From Peptococcaceae bacterium (lineage in GTDB: Bacteria; Bacillota; Desulfitobacteriia; Desulfitobacteriales; Syntrophobotulaceae), in NCBI GenBank assembly GCA_009782825.1, contig WRII01000001.1, positions 112,956 through 176,955 of the forward strand: 64,000 nt of DNA. Reading direction: 5' to 3'. A program made the translations under genes and the position numbers. Below, piece by piece: positions 7,762 through 16,695 of this stretch; the stretch's first letter is position 1, and each line of letters opens with the position of its first letter. Below the pieces are notes generated by a model. It did no database searches. It was not told the origin of the DNA and saw only the letters and a program-made list of their open reading frames with translations.

Positions 7762-9066
7762 ATGAGCCCTCATATTGTTATCGTGTACTTTATAGCTGAT
7801 GTTATCTATATGTTTGCCATTGAGAGATTTATGGGCGTTTTTTTTGAGAAACGAAGAACATCATTCCCGGTCATGGCATCTTCGTATCTGCTCTATTTGG
7901 TTTTGGCGACTGTCAACAATTTGCTGTTTTTTGACACCTCTGGATTGCATAGGGTGGTTATTCCTCTGACGCTCTTTATAATTTCATTAAATTACGAGTC
8001 CTCTGTACCCAAAAGGCTTGTTGCCGTAGTATCTAATTATGCTTTGTTTAATGTACTTGTTAATTTTGCGGCTAATTTTGCCGATTTACTTCCTGCTTCT
8101 TGGCTTGTTTATGTGAATGATCATTTTATCGGGCCATATATGCTCGCAAGTTTGTTGTCATATTTAGTGGCGCATCTATTGAGACGCTTCAAGGATATTA
8201 GAAAAAGAGAGATCCCAACGCCTTTGTTCTGGATTTCTGCTCTGGCCGTGCCGGGAACAACAGTAGCTATGGTGATTTCCGGCCTACTAGGTTTTGAGTT
8301 TGCCTCTAGGATTTCTCTCGCGGTTTTTCTGCTTGGAGTAAATTTTCTAGTGCTTTACATGCATGACGTGCTTTCGGCTGCATATGAAGACAAACTAAAA
8401 TCCGCATTGCACTCTCAAGAGAATGAGTATTATTTATCCCAATGCCGGCTCATGCAGGAATCCCTGGAGAAGATGAAGTCTTATAAGCATGATATGAAGA
8501 TGCATTTGGCTGCGATCAAGGACTATACTGGGGACAACAAAAAAGCTGTGGAGTATCTGAACAGCTTACTTGGGAGTATAGAGGAAAGCGAGGTTTATAG
8601 CGATACCGGGAATATAGCCTTTGACAGCATCATCAATTTCAAACTTAAAAACGCTAAAGAAGATAATATCAAACCGGAGATAGAAATACTTGTTCCTTCG
8701 GCACTTAATATTGAAGTCGCCGATATTGTAACTATACTTGGAAACCTTTTGGATAATGCGCTGGACGCTGTGGCAAAGGTGGAAGAAAAGTTACTGAAGC
8801 TGACTATTAAATTCAGCAAAGGGAATCTTTTCATTAAGATGGACAACACCTTTGACGGCGAGGTTAACTATACCGGGAATAACAAAGCTGGGGAGGAAAA
8901 GCGCATTGCAACACGAAAAGAGGGTGAGCAGCATGGTTATGGCCTAAAGAACATTAGAAAATCTGTAGAAAAATATAACGGTTGTGTAGACATTGCCCAT
9001 ACGGATACGATCTTTTCTGTAGGGCTTCTTCTCTATCCTGAAAAGGAGGATGGTGTGAGGTTGTGA
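7762..9066 (+). CDS. Sensor histidine kinase, GHKL (AgrC/HPK10-like) type, copy 1
   Basis: A 434-residue inner-membrane sensor. About six membrane helices fill residues 1-205. A cytoplasmic linker leads to the phospho-accepting motif SYKHDMKMHL with the histidine near residue 243, as in peptide-sensing AgrC/ComD-type kinases. The ATP-binding domain shows the N box NLLDNALDAV and the G box GYGLKNIRKSVEKYNG. Such kinases normally phosphorylate a LytTR-type response regulator, but none lies next to it. The stop overlaps the start of a close paralogue by four bases (GTGA), so they form one operon. The signal is unknown. Confidence 0.9.
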   Translation: MSPHIVIVYFIADVIYMFAIERFMGVFFEKRRTSFPVMASSYLLYLVLATVNNLLFFDTSGLHRVVIPLTLFIISLNYESSVPKRLVAVVSNYALFNVLVNFAANFADLLPASWLVYVNDHFIGPYMLASLLSYLVAHLLRRFKDIRKREIPTPLFWISALAVPGTTVAMVISGLLGFEFASRISLAVFLLGVNFLVLYMHDVLSAAYEDKLKSALHSQENEYYLSQCRLMQESLEKMKSYKHDMKMHLAAIKDYTGDNKKAVEYLNSLLGSIEESEVYSDTGNIAFDSIINFKLKNAKEDNIKPEIEILVPSALNIEVADIVTILGNLLDNALDAVAKVEEKLLKLTIKFSKGNLFIKMDNTFDGEVNYTGNNKAGEEKRIATRKEGEQHGYGLKNIRKSVEKYNGCVDIAHTDTIFSVGLLLYPEKEDGVRL

Positions 9067-10349
9067 GTTTTCCTATTGTTATAATGTACTTTATATCCGA
9101 TGTTGTCTTTATGTTTGCTATCAAAAGATTTATGGGTGTTTTTTTTGAGAGACGAAGAACGTCGTTCCCAGTTATGGCGGTTTCGTATCTACTTTATTTA
9201 GGGGTAACAACTGTCGTCAATATGGTGTATGATACCTTACCTGAGAGTATGGGATTTATTTTTCATGTGATGTCTATTCTTCCGGTACTCTTTATAATTT
9301 CATTAAATTACGAATCCTCTATACCAAAGAGGTTTGTTGCAACAGGATCTAACTATGCTTTGTTTATAACAACAATTTTTCTTGCGGGCTCCTTTGTTTA
9401 TGAACCTCTTGTTTTTCTCCTTAATGATGGGAGTAATGATTTCGTTGAGGCTGGGGGATATATGGCTGCAAGTTTGTTATTTTATTTACTGGTGTATTTA
9501 TTTAAGCGCTTTAAGAATATTAGAAAAAGAAATCTTCCAATGCCCTTATTCTGGATTTCGTCTCTTGTCGTGCTGGGGGCCACAATATGTCCATTTATTT
9601 TTTTCGCACTAAATCTTCCGCTTATCCCCGAGATTTCCTTTTCAATTCTTGTATTTGGAGCTAATATTTTAGTGTTTTACATATATGACATCCTTTCGAC
9701 CGCATATGAAGATAAACTCAAATCTGTATTGCGTTCCCAAGAGGGGGAGTATTATATATCCCAATGCCGGCTTATGCAAGAATCGCTGGAGAAGATGAAA
9801 TCTTATCGGCATGATATGAAAACGCATTTGACTACGATAAAGAAGTATACTGCAGATAACAAAAAAGCTGCGGAGTATCTGGACAACTTACTTGGGGGTA
9901 TAGAGGAAGGTGATGTTTACAGCAATACAGGGAATATAGCCTTTGACAGCATCATCAATTTCAAGCTTAAGAATGTCAAAGAAGATAATATCAAACCGAA
10001 GATAGAAATAGCCGTCCCTTTGGCACTGAATATCGAAGTCGCCGATGTGGTAAACATAATCGGCAGCCTCTTAGATAATGCGCTGGAAGCGGTGGCGAAG
10101 GTGGAGGAAAAGATCATAAGGCTGAATATTAACTTTAGCGAAGGGGATATTTTTATTAAGATGGAGAACGCCTTTGATGGTGAGGCTAACGGAGATCAAC
10201 GCAGCTGTGGCCTGGAAAACATCAGAAATTCTGTAGAAAAATATAACGGAACTATGGATATTGCCTACAGGGATCATGTTTTTTCTGTGGGACTTCTTCT
10301 TCACGTGGGTTACGCCCAAATCCGGCGGCCTAATGTCAAAGTTATTTAG
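9063..10349 (+). CDS. Sensor histidine kinase, GHKL (AgrC/HPK10-like) type, copy 2
   Basis: A 428-residue tandem paralogue of the preceding kinase, with near-identical phrases (RFMGVFFERRRTSFPVMA, YYISQCRLMQESLEKMKSY, NIAFDSIINFKLKN). The histidine lies in SYRHDMKTHL, the N box is SLLDNALEAV and the G-box region is shortened (CGLENIRNSVEKYNG). It starts at GTG 9063, overlapping the previous stop. The sensor halves differ more than the kinase halves, suggesting divergence in signal. The last dozen residues (AQIRRPNVKVI) are encoded by the end of a dispersed repeat, so the natural C-terminus has been replaced. Confidence 0.9.
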   Translation: MSFPIVIMYFISDVVFMFAIKRFMGVFFERRRTSFPVMAVSYLLYLGVTTVVNMVYDTLPESMGFIFHVMSILPVLFIISLNYESSIPKRFVATGSNYALFITTIFLAGSFVYEPLVFLLNDGSNDFVEAGGYMAASLLFYLLVYLFKRFKNIRKRNLPMPLFWISSLVVLGATICPFIFFALNLPLIPEISFSILVFGANILVFYIYDILSTAYEDKLKSVLRSQEGEYYISQCRLMQESLEKMKSYRHDMKTHLTTIKKYTADNKKAAEYLDNLLGGIEEGDVYSNTGNIAFDSIINFKLKNVKEDNIKPKIEIAVPLALNIEVADVVNIIGSLLDNALEAVAKVEEKIIRLNINFSEGDIFIKMENAFDGEANGDQRSCGLENIRNSVEKYNGTMDIAYRDHVFSVGLLLHVGYAQIRRPNVKVI

Positions 10350-10362
10350 TTGCAGTCCCTTA
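10315..10362 (+). repeat. Partial copy (right end) of the MITE-like element
   Basis: The bases AATCCGGCGGCCTAATGTCA and the following TTATTTAGTTGCAGTCCC match the right end of the element at 13371-13607 with few changes. It overlaps the last codons and stop of histidine kinase 2. Confidence 0.65.
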
Positions 10363-10391
10363 CACATTCTGGCTTGGTTATAATGAAATTT

Positions 10392-11483
10392 TCAATACCC
10401 GTCCATCGCTCGTCCGGCCAACTGTTGCCGCCGGAGCCGGTTCGTGCGCACTTGCCGGGCAATACGCAGCGGGGAAAGGATACGGATAGACGGATCCAGA
10501 TCTGTGAGAAGGGCCGTGAGGCTGTCTTCTTCCTGGGGTTTGCAGGAGAACATACAGGTATAAACATGAGAGGATCCATCGTATTGTACACGCTGATCAA
10601 AGGCTGCGAAGGCGTGCCGGCAGTGTTCGAAAAGCATGCGGCTATCGGGAATTTCCAATAACAAGGGATCCTGAGGAGGGACGAGCAAATAGTCTTCAAA
10701 GAGAGAGGGGATTGGAGTTGAAGGCGGGGAAGCAGGCGTTGTTGTTGCGGTGGAACGGGCGTCAATGATGTGAGCTATTCCCAGGAAAAGGGTGGATATA
10801 GGGGCGCCGCTTTCAATTTTTTGAACTAAGCCGCGGAAACGGTCTGTGGAAGGATTATAGTCGATTCTCAAGGGTAGAAAAGAACCTGTGACACGACGAG
10901 TCTTCGAGTCTGAAGAGGCAGTGCCTGAAGGTGCTGAGGGTGCTGAAAGTGTTGAGGGTGCTGAGGGTGCTGAGGGTGCTGAGGGTGCTGAGGGTGTTGA
11001 GGGTGTTGAAGGTGTTGAAGCTGTGTCTTGTATATAAAGGAGGCGCACAATCTGGCGGTTCTGACGGGCGTCTAACAGGGTCTGCATAATCTGGCGGTAG
11101 GGTTTGCCGGTGAAGGGATCGCCGTGGGGAGGGCGGAAGGTATCAAGATCGCAGGGATCAAAGAGGGGGGTTACCCCAGCGAGGCTGCGCTGTATTTGAG
11201 TGAGGACATGGTGGGAGATCAGTAAAGACAGACGAATATCGCTGAGGAGAGTTATGATCCAGGCTTCTTTCAGGTGTTCCAGATGAGGAGATTTGTTTTC
11301 TTCTGAAGGGCTGAAGGGGGAGTTGGCTAAGAGAGCGGGAATACTGAGGGGGATGAGCTTTTCTACAGTGTTCTGGATGAGAGAGTGCAATTCGGCGTGG
11401 CCCAGGGTATTGGCGGCCAAGTTGCTGAGGATCTCGGTCAAGACTTCTGTATAGGCTATATAAAGGCGTGATGTGAGTTTCAC
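10392..11483 (-). CDS. WYL-domain protein (putative ligand-responsive regulator)
   Basis: A 363-residue cytoplasmic protein. The GTG at 11483 is chosen because AAGGAGGATC lies ten bases upstream and because further-upstream codons fall in a tandem repeat. The segment SFLPLRIDYNPSTDRFRGLV followed by STLFLGIAHI is a WYL-type fold, and PLRIARQVRTNRLRRQQL near the end resembles the WCX tail. No N-terminal HTH is evident, so it may be a WYL protein without its own DNA-binding domain. An insert rich in Ala, Pro, Ser and Thr (about residues 155-187), encoded by a 9-bp tandem repeat, splits the protein just before the WYL part. It is 25 bp from converging on histidine kinase 2. Confidence 0.65.
   Translation of the reverse strand: MKLTSRLYIAYTEVLTEILSNLAANTLGHAELHSLIQNTVEKLIPLSIPALLANSPFSPSEENKSPHLEHLKEAWIITLLSDIRLSLLISHHVLTQIQRSLAGVTPLFDPCDLDTFRPPHGDPFTGKPYRQIMQTLLDARQNRQIVRLLYIQDTASTPSTPSTPSAPSAPSAPSAPSTLSAPSAPSGTASSDSKTRRVTGSFLPLRIDYNPSTDRFRGLVQKIESGAPISTLFLGIAHIIDARSTATTTPASPPSTPIPSLFEDYLLVPPQDPLLLEIPDSRMLFEHCRHAFAAFDQRVQYDGSSHVYTCMFSCKPQEEDSLTALLTDLDPSIRILSPLRIARQVRTNRLRRQQLAGRAMDGY
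10925..11020. repeat. 9-bp tandem repeat inside the WYL gene
   Basis: About ten units of the type GGTGCTGAG with single-base variants. Because the unit is three codons, changes in copy number keep the frame and only lengthen or shorten an Ala-Pro-Ser linker. Confidence 0.9.
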
Positions 11484-11501
11484 AGGAATTGATCCTCCTT
11501 G

Positions 11502-11625
11502 TTCACGGTTCTCAGCTCGCGCTTCACGGTTCTCAGTTCTCAGATCGCAGTTCTCAGATCGCAGTTGGCAGATCGCAGTTCTCAGATCGCAGTTGGCAGC
11601 TCGCAGCTCGCGGTTGGCAGATAAA
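11502..11625. repeat. Tandem repeat region before the WYL gene
   Basis: Imperfect units of AGTTCTCAGATCGC and AGTTGGCAGATCGC alternate, with AGCTCGC variants at the ends. The block occupies the leader between the WYL gene and murJ copy 1 and leaves little room for a normal promoter. Confidence 0.85.
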
Positions 11626-11685
11626 ATAACCTGGCTACTTATTCGGCAGCCCCTTCGCAAATCCTTCCAAAAAATGGATTTCCAA

Positions 11686-13275
11686 TTAGGTTTTTTTACG
11701 GCGCACAGTATCTATGAGCAGACGGTATTCTTCCGCACACAGAGCCTTGGCCACAAGGATAAAGATGAAAAACCCCACGCCTACGCCGCCGAACAGCTCT
11801 ATGGCGGAGGCTATTTTCGGCAATGACCCAGGAAACACCAGATGAATAACATATTGCCACATGTAAATTCCCACGGCCATAACGGTTGTTGCCAAAAGGG
11901 TCAGAGAGGTCGAGATGAAGATATTGGCGCCGTCCAGGGGGCCGATCTTGCGCCGGAGGAAGTAGAACAGCGCCCCAACCTGCACCACGGCCCCTAGGGT
12001 TAAAGCCAGGGCCAGGCCGCCTGTTTTATAGGCGTCAGGGAATATCCGGATCAGGAGCATCATGAGCCCCAAACTAAGAAACATGGTCACAATGCCAATG
12101 ATCACAGGCCGCCAGGTGGACTGAAGGGCGTAAAAGGCCCGCGGAATAATTGTCACCAGCCCTTGGAAGGTGATGCCGATGGCGAAAAAGATCAGGGGAA
12201 AAGCAACAGCATCTGTATTGGCCTCTGTGAAGGCTCCGCGCTCAAACAAGGTGCGGATCAGGGGGGTTCTGAGCAAAATAATGCCAACTGAAGCAGGAAT
12301 ACAAACAAAAATTACCATGCGCACAGCCTGAGAAAAGGTATCGACAAATTTTTTCCTCTGTCCATGGGCGACCTGTTCTGCCAACGAAGGAAAGCTGGCG
12401 ACGCCCACAGCGATGGCGAACACGCCCACCACCATGAAATGGATGCGGTGCGCGGTGGTCACAGCTGTAATGGCCCCTTCCCCCAGACTCTTGGCCAGTT
12501 TGGTATACATGGCAACCTGCAGTTGGTTTAAAGCCTGGAAGACCAAAATGGGCAGGGACAGAACCAAGATGCGCCGTACTGCCGGATGCCATTCTGCAAT
12601 GAAGCGATAGCGAAACCCGAGCTTTTTCAGATGGGGGATCTGAATCGCAAAATTTGTTACCGCACCAAGTAAGACGCCGACAACGAAGGCTTCAATCCCC
12701 ATGCCCATGATGGGCAGGAACAGGCCGCAGATAATGACGCAAATGTTATACAGCAATGTTCCCAAAGAGGAGGGCCAAAAGATTTTCTTCATATTCAAGA
12801 CGCCCATAGCGATGCCGGCCAAGGCCATGAAGATCGGCTGCAGCAGCAATAGGCGCGTCAAATGAATGGCGAGATCTCGGGTTTGTGTTTGGTCCTCTAT
12901 GGAACTGCCCGAGTCCGCAGAAAGTAAAAATTGCATGAAATAGGGTGCCAAAAGCATAGAAACGACAATAACCACAACCATGATGCCCATGGTAAAGTTA
13001 ATTACCGAGCTCACAATCCTCCATCTTTCTTCCTGGTGCAGCTCATCCGCATACTCGGTTAACACGGGGATAAGAGCCGCGTTGATCATACCGCCGGCCA
13101 GAACCCAGAAGAGAAAATCCGGCAGAATAAAAGCGGCGTTATAGGCGTCAGTGGATGCAGACTGTCCAAAGTAATTGGCCATGATGGTGTCGCGCAATAG
13201 GCCCAGTACCCTGGACAGAAGATTGGCCACCATAATGAACCCGGCTGCCCGAAACATTTTTTGAGAAGTTGACAT
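11686..13275 (-). CDS. murJ: Lipid II flippase MurJ, copy 1
   Basis: A 529-residue membrane protein of the MviN/MurJ (MOP) family, which moves lipid-linked peptidoglycan precursor across the membrane. The N-terminus FRAAGFIMVANLLSRVLGLL, RDTIMANYFGQS, and the following FILPDFLFWVLAGG and ALIPVL are classic family signatures; about 14 membrane helices follow and an arginine in the first helix is kept. The ATG has GAGG upstream. It lies downstream of a close paralogue on the same strand, about 330 bp apart. MurJ-like proteins in Firmicutes may also export other lipid-linked sugars, so one copy may have another substrate. Confidence 0.93.
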   Translation of the reverse strand: MSTSQKMFRAAGFIMVANLLSRVLGLLRDTIMANYFGQSASTDAYNAAFILPDFLFWVLAGGMINAALIPVLTEYADELHQEERWRIVSSVINFTMGIMVVVIVVSMLLAPYFMQFLLSADSGSSIEDQTQTRDLAIHLTRLLLLQPIFMALAGIAMGVLNMKKIFWPSSLGTLLYNICVIICGLFLPIMGMGIEAFVVGVLLGAVTNFAIQIPHLKKLGFRYRFIAEWHPAVRRILVLSLPILVFQALNQLQVAMYTKLAKSLGEGAITAVTTAHRIHFMVVGVFAIAVGVASFPSLAEQVAHGQRKKFVDTFSQAVRMVIFVCIPASVGIILLRTPLIRTLFERGAFTEANTDAVAFPLIFFAIGITFQGLVTIIPRAFYALQSTWRPVIIGIVTMFLSLGLMMLLIRIFPDAYKTGGLALALTLGAVVQVGALFYFLRRKIGPLDGANIFISTSLTLLATTVMAVGIYMWQYVIHLVFPGSLPKIASAIELFGGVGVGFFIFILVAKALCAEEYRLLIDTVRRKKT

Positions 13276-13370
13276 ATATTCCTCGGCAGGTTATATTGGG
13301 TTTCATTATAGCAGTCTTGTCAATGATTTTCCAATTCTATAATCCAGCGGCCCAATTAGGCCAGAGTGGG

Positions 13371-13607
13371 CATTAGGGACTGTAACTAAATAACTTTGAC
13401 ATTATTCCTTGTCTTTTTGCCGCCATGCCCACACAAGAGAAACTATTGTTGGCTACGTGTGGCAGCTAGGATATTTCTCTTACCATACTGCCATCGGGCC
13501 GCGTTGAAAATCCTTGAAAACCTTCCAGGTTGCCTGCGGATTTTCGCCTTGCCTGTCGACAAAAATCCGGCGGCCTAATGTCAAACTTATTTAGTTACAG
13601 CCCCTTA
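13371..13607. mobile_element. MITE-like element with about 31-bp inverted ends
   Basis: The left end at 13371-13404 (TTAGGGACTGTAACTAAATA and on to ACTTTGACATT) is the reverse complement, with three or so changes, of the right end at 13576-13607 (AATGTCAAACTTATTTAG, TTACAGCCCCTTA). The 170-bp interior has no convincing gene. It sits between the two murJ copies and reaches the stop codon of copy 2. Partial ends of the same element lie at 10315-10362 and 39622-39641. Confidence 0.6.
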
Positions 13608-15167
13608 GTTTTTTCTGCGGCGCACAGTTTCCATGAGCAGACGGTATTCTTCCGCACACAGCGCCTTGGCCACAAAGATAAAGATGAGAAACCCCACACC
13701 TATACCGCCGAACAACTCTATGACAGAGGCTATTTTTGGCACTGTTCCAGGGAACATCAGATGAACGCCATATTGCCACATGTTGATTCCTACAGCCATA
13801 ACGGTTGTTGCTAAAAGGGTTAAAGATGTTGAGACGAGGATAGTTACACCGTCCAGGGGACCGATTTTGCGCCGGAGGAAGAAGAACAGCGCGCCAACTT
13901 GCACCAGTGCTCCCAGAGTTAACGCAAGGGCCAGACCGCCTGTTTTATACGGATGAGGGAATATTTGGATAAAAATGAACATGAGAACAACATTTAGCAC
14001 CATAGTTGCACTGCCAATAAGCACAGGCTGCCATGTAGACTGAAGAGCATAGTAAGCTCGCGGGATAATTTGAATCAGACCTTGAGCGGTGATGCCAATG
14101 GCGAAAAAGATCAGGGGGATAGCCACATCTTCAGTATGAGAAGCCGTGAATTCTCCGCGCTGAAACAAGGTAGAGAGCAGGGGAGTTCTCAGCAAAATCA
14201 TGCCAACAGAGGCGGGGACGCAGACAAAAATAACCATTCGCACAGATTCGGAAAGGGTGTTCACAAATTTCCGCCGCTGCCCATGGGCCACCTGTTCCGC
14301 CAACGAGGGAAAGCTGGCCACGCCCACAGCGATAGCGAACACGCCAACAACCGTCATATTGAGGCGATAGGCATAGTCCATAGCTGTAATGGCTCCTGTC
14401 TCCAGGCCGCCGGCCAGCCTGGTGTACATAAAAGTTTGCAGGTAATTTATAGCCTGAAAAACCAAAATAGGCAGAGCCAAAATGAAGATGCGCCGTACTG
14501 CCGGATGCCATTCCGCGACCAGGCGATAGCGCAGGCCGACCTTCTTCAGATGTGGAATCTGGATGGCAAAATTCGTGACCGCGCCAAGCAGCACGCCAAT
14601 AACAAAAGCGTGAATGCCTATGAGGGGAGATAAGAACAGGCCGCAGATAATAACGCAAATATTGTATAACAACGTTCCCATAGCGGAGGGCCAAAAGATT
14701 TTTTTCATATTCAAGATGCCCATAGAGATACCGGCTAAAGCCATGAAGATGGGCTGCAGCAGTAAAAGACGGGTTAAGCGGGTGGCGAGTTTTTGTTTGG
14801 CCAGATCCGCCGGTAAAAGAACTTCCATGAGATAGGGCGCCAAAAGTATGGAGATGAGAATGAGAACACACATGGCTCCTAGCGTGAAGTTAGTCACCGA
14901 GCTGACAATCCGCCATCTTTCTTCCTGGCGCGAGTCGTCCGCGTATTCAGTCAATACGGGAATAAGAGCCGCGTTGATCGTGCCGCCGGCAAGAACCCAA
15001 AAAAGAAAATCGGGCAGATTAAAAGCTGCGACATAGGCGTCTGTTTCCAGGGATGGGCCAAAGTGGTAGGCCATAATGATATTGCGAAACAAACCCAGTA
15101 CCCTGGACAGAAGGTTGGCCACCATAATGAACCCGGCTGCCCGAAACATTTTTTGAGAAGTTGACAT
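13605..15167 (-). CDS. murJ: Lipid II flippase MurJ, copy 2
   Basis: A 520-residue paralogue of the gene at 11686; the first 21 residues are identical and the identity stays high throughout, with the main differences in the loop near residue 120 and in membrane helices 7-8. The family signatures are intact (NLLSRVLGLF, FNLPDFLFWVLAGG), so it should be functional. The ATG is preceded by CGAGGATTAT. The stop codon lies inside the right end of the MITE-like element. A recent tandem duplication followed by insertion between the copies is the simplest history. Confidence 0.92.
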   Translation of the reverse strand: MSTSQKMFRAAGFIMVANLLSRVLGLFRNIIMAYHFGPSLETDAYVAAFNLPDFLFWVLAGGTINAALIPVLTEYADDSRQEERWRIVSSVTNFTLGAMCVLILISILLAPYLMEVLLPADLAKQKLATRLTRLLLLQPIFMALAGISMGILNMKKIFWPSAMGTLLYNICVIICGLFLSPLIGIHAFVIGVLLGAVTNFAIQIPHLKKVGLRYRLVAEWHPAVRRIFILALPILVFQAINYLQTFMYTRLAGGLETGAITAMDYAYRLNMTVVGVFAIAVGVASFPSLAEQVAHGQRRKFVNTLSESVRMVIFVCVPASVGMILLRTPLLSTLFQRGEFTASHTEDVAIPLIFFAIGITAQGLIQIIPRAYYALQSTWQPVLIGSATMVLNVVLMFIFIQIFPHPYKTGGLALALTLGALVQVGALFFFLRRKIGPLDGVTILVSTSLTLLATTVMAVGINMWQYGVHLMFPGTVPKIASVIELFGGIGVGFLIFIFVAKALCAEEYRLLMETVRRRKN

Positions 15168-15289
15168 ATAATCCTCGGTTCCTCATCGGATAACGTGAGT
15201 TCATTCAACAATTGGAGTATACTATGGATTCGGGGTTTACTCAACATGGATTTTGCGCGAAATCATCGCATAATTCCCACCCTATTTTG

Positions 15290-15318
15290 TTTACAGCCTA
15301 TCTTTCTCAGGGTATACT
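15290..15318 (+). promoter_or_regulatory. Sigma-A type promoter of the AAA/DUF4143 gene
   Basis: TTTACA and TATACT separated by exactly 17 bp, ending 18 bp before the ATG at 15337. Confidence 0.75.
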
Positions 15319-15336
15319 GTTACTGAGGTGATTTCT

Positions 15337-16650
15337 ATGCAAAGAATACTCATGGATAAACTCATTCAATGGAAAGCTAACCCCAATAAAAAACCCTTAC
15401 TTCTCCGTGGTGTCCGTCAATGCGGCAAAACGCATTTGCTCAAAGAATTCGGCCGTCAGCACTATGACGATGTCGCGTATTTCAATTTTGAGGATACGCC
15501 GGCCTTGCGGGAAAAGTTTGAGCGGGATCTGCGTCCCGAGCGCATTATTAAAGAATTGAGTATCCTGCGGGACAAAACCATCACACATCAAACGCTCGTG
15601 ATTTTTGATGAAATCCAGCTTTGTGGCAAGGCACTTACCGCATTGAAGTACTTTTGCGAGGATGCGCCGGAATACTCGATGGTTGGCGCCGGGTCTCTTT
15701 TAGGTGTAGCTTTGTCCGAAAAAACGTCGTTTCCTGTAGGTAAGGTAGAATTTTTAACACTCCGGCCCATGAATTTTTATGAGTTTTTGCGTGCGGACAG
15801 AAAAGAGCTTCTTGCTGAGACTTTGCGCCAAGATATTCCACGCGGGGATTATTCTATGGTCGAGACCTTTGCCGCGGACCTGCGGGAAAAACTTTTGGAT
15901 TACTATATTGTCGGGGGTATGCCGGAAGCTGTGAAAACCTGGACGACAACCGGATACAACCTTGAAGAAACCGAAGCGGTTCTTCAGCGCGTTTTGGACA
16001 GCTATGAAGTTGATTTTGTCAAACACGCTCCTGTAAAAGATTTCCCCAAACTGTCCGCAATTTGGCACTCGATTCCCAGGCAGCTCGCCAAGGAGAACAG
16101 CAAGTTCATTTTCAGTCAGGTCAAGGAAAGCTGGCGGGCTAAGGATTTGGAGGATGCTCTGGAGTGGCTCGTCCGCGCCGGATTGATTTTTAAGGTGGAA
16201 AAGATTGAGAAGCCCTTTATACCCCTTTCCGCGTATGCCAACCAGACATTTTTTAAGCTGTATATGTGTGATGTGGGGCTGCTGCGCAAGATGTCCGGAT
16301 TAGCCCCCAGCGTTATCTACGATAAAAACGCGGCCTACCGGGATTTCAAAGGCGCTCTGGCCGAAAATTATGTGCTGTGCGAGCTTGTGAACCAATACGG
16401 GAAAACACCCTATTACTGGAAGTCTGCCAACCAGGCGGAAGTCGATTTTATTGTGCAGGATGGCGCGGAGATCATTCCCATTGAAGTCAAAGCTGAACGC
16501 GCCTCCCACGCGTATTCCCTCACGGAGTACCGCAAAAGATTTCAGCCGCAAAAAGCCTTTGTGACGTCAATGGAAGTCAAGGAGGGGACAATCCCTCTTT
16601 ATATGATGTGGATGGTCAAAAGTTATGTAAGAATGATGTTAGTTGAGTGA
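15337..16650 (+). CDS. AAA ATPase with DUF4143 domain
   Basis: A 437-residue cytoplasmic ATPase of a widespread and poorly understood family (AAA_14 plus DUF4143). The ATG at 15337 has GAGGTG six bases upstream and is preferred to the GTG at 15328. Walker A GVRQCGKT is at residues 25-32, Walker B TLVIFDEIQ at about 89-97. The C-terminal DUF4143 part contains YVLCELVNQYGKTPYYWKS and a nuclease-like end, AEVDFIVQDGAEIIPIEVKA, with the acidic and lysine residues of PD-(D/E)XK folds. A second family member lies at 48424. Function is unknown; such genes are often accessory and mobile. Confidence 0.88.
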   Translation: MQRILMDKLIQWKANPNKKPLLLRGVRQCGKTHLLKEFGRQHYDDVAYFNFEDTPALREKFERDLRPERIIKELSILRDKTITHQTLVIFDEIQLCGKALTALKYFCEDAPEYSMVGAGSLLGVALSEKTSFPVGKVEFLTLRPMNFYEFLRADRKELLAETLRQDIPRGDYSMVETFAADLREKLLDYYIVGGMPEAVKTWTTTGYNLEETEAVLQRVLDSYEVDFVKHAPVKDFPKLSAIWHSIPRQLAKENSKFIFSQVKESWRAKDLEDALEWLVRAGLIFKVEKIEKPFIPLSAYANQTFFKLYMCDVGLLRKMSGLAPSVIYDKNAAYRDFKGALAENYVLCELVNQYGKTPYYWKSANQAEVDFIVQDGAEIIPIEVKAERASHAYSLTEYRKRFQPQKAFVTSMEVKEGTIPLYMMWMVKSYVRMMLVE

Positions 16651-16695
16651 CAGTCTTCCTAGTGCTTCTCAACGTAAATACACCAACCATTGAAG

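Noticed and set aside
13396..13578. 60-residue frame inside the MITE-like element
   Set aside because: No ribosome site and no protein-like pattern; the element appears non-coding.
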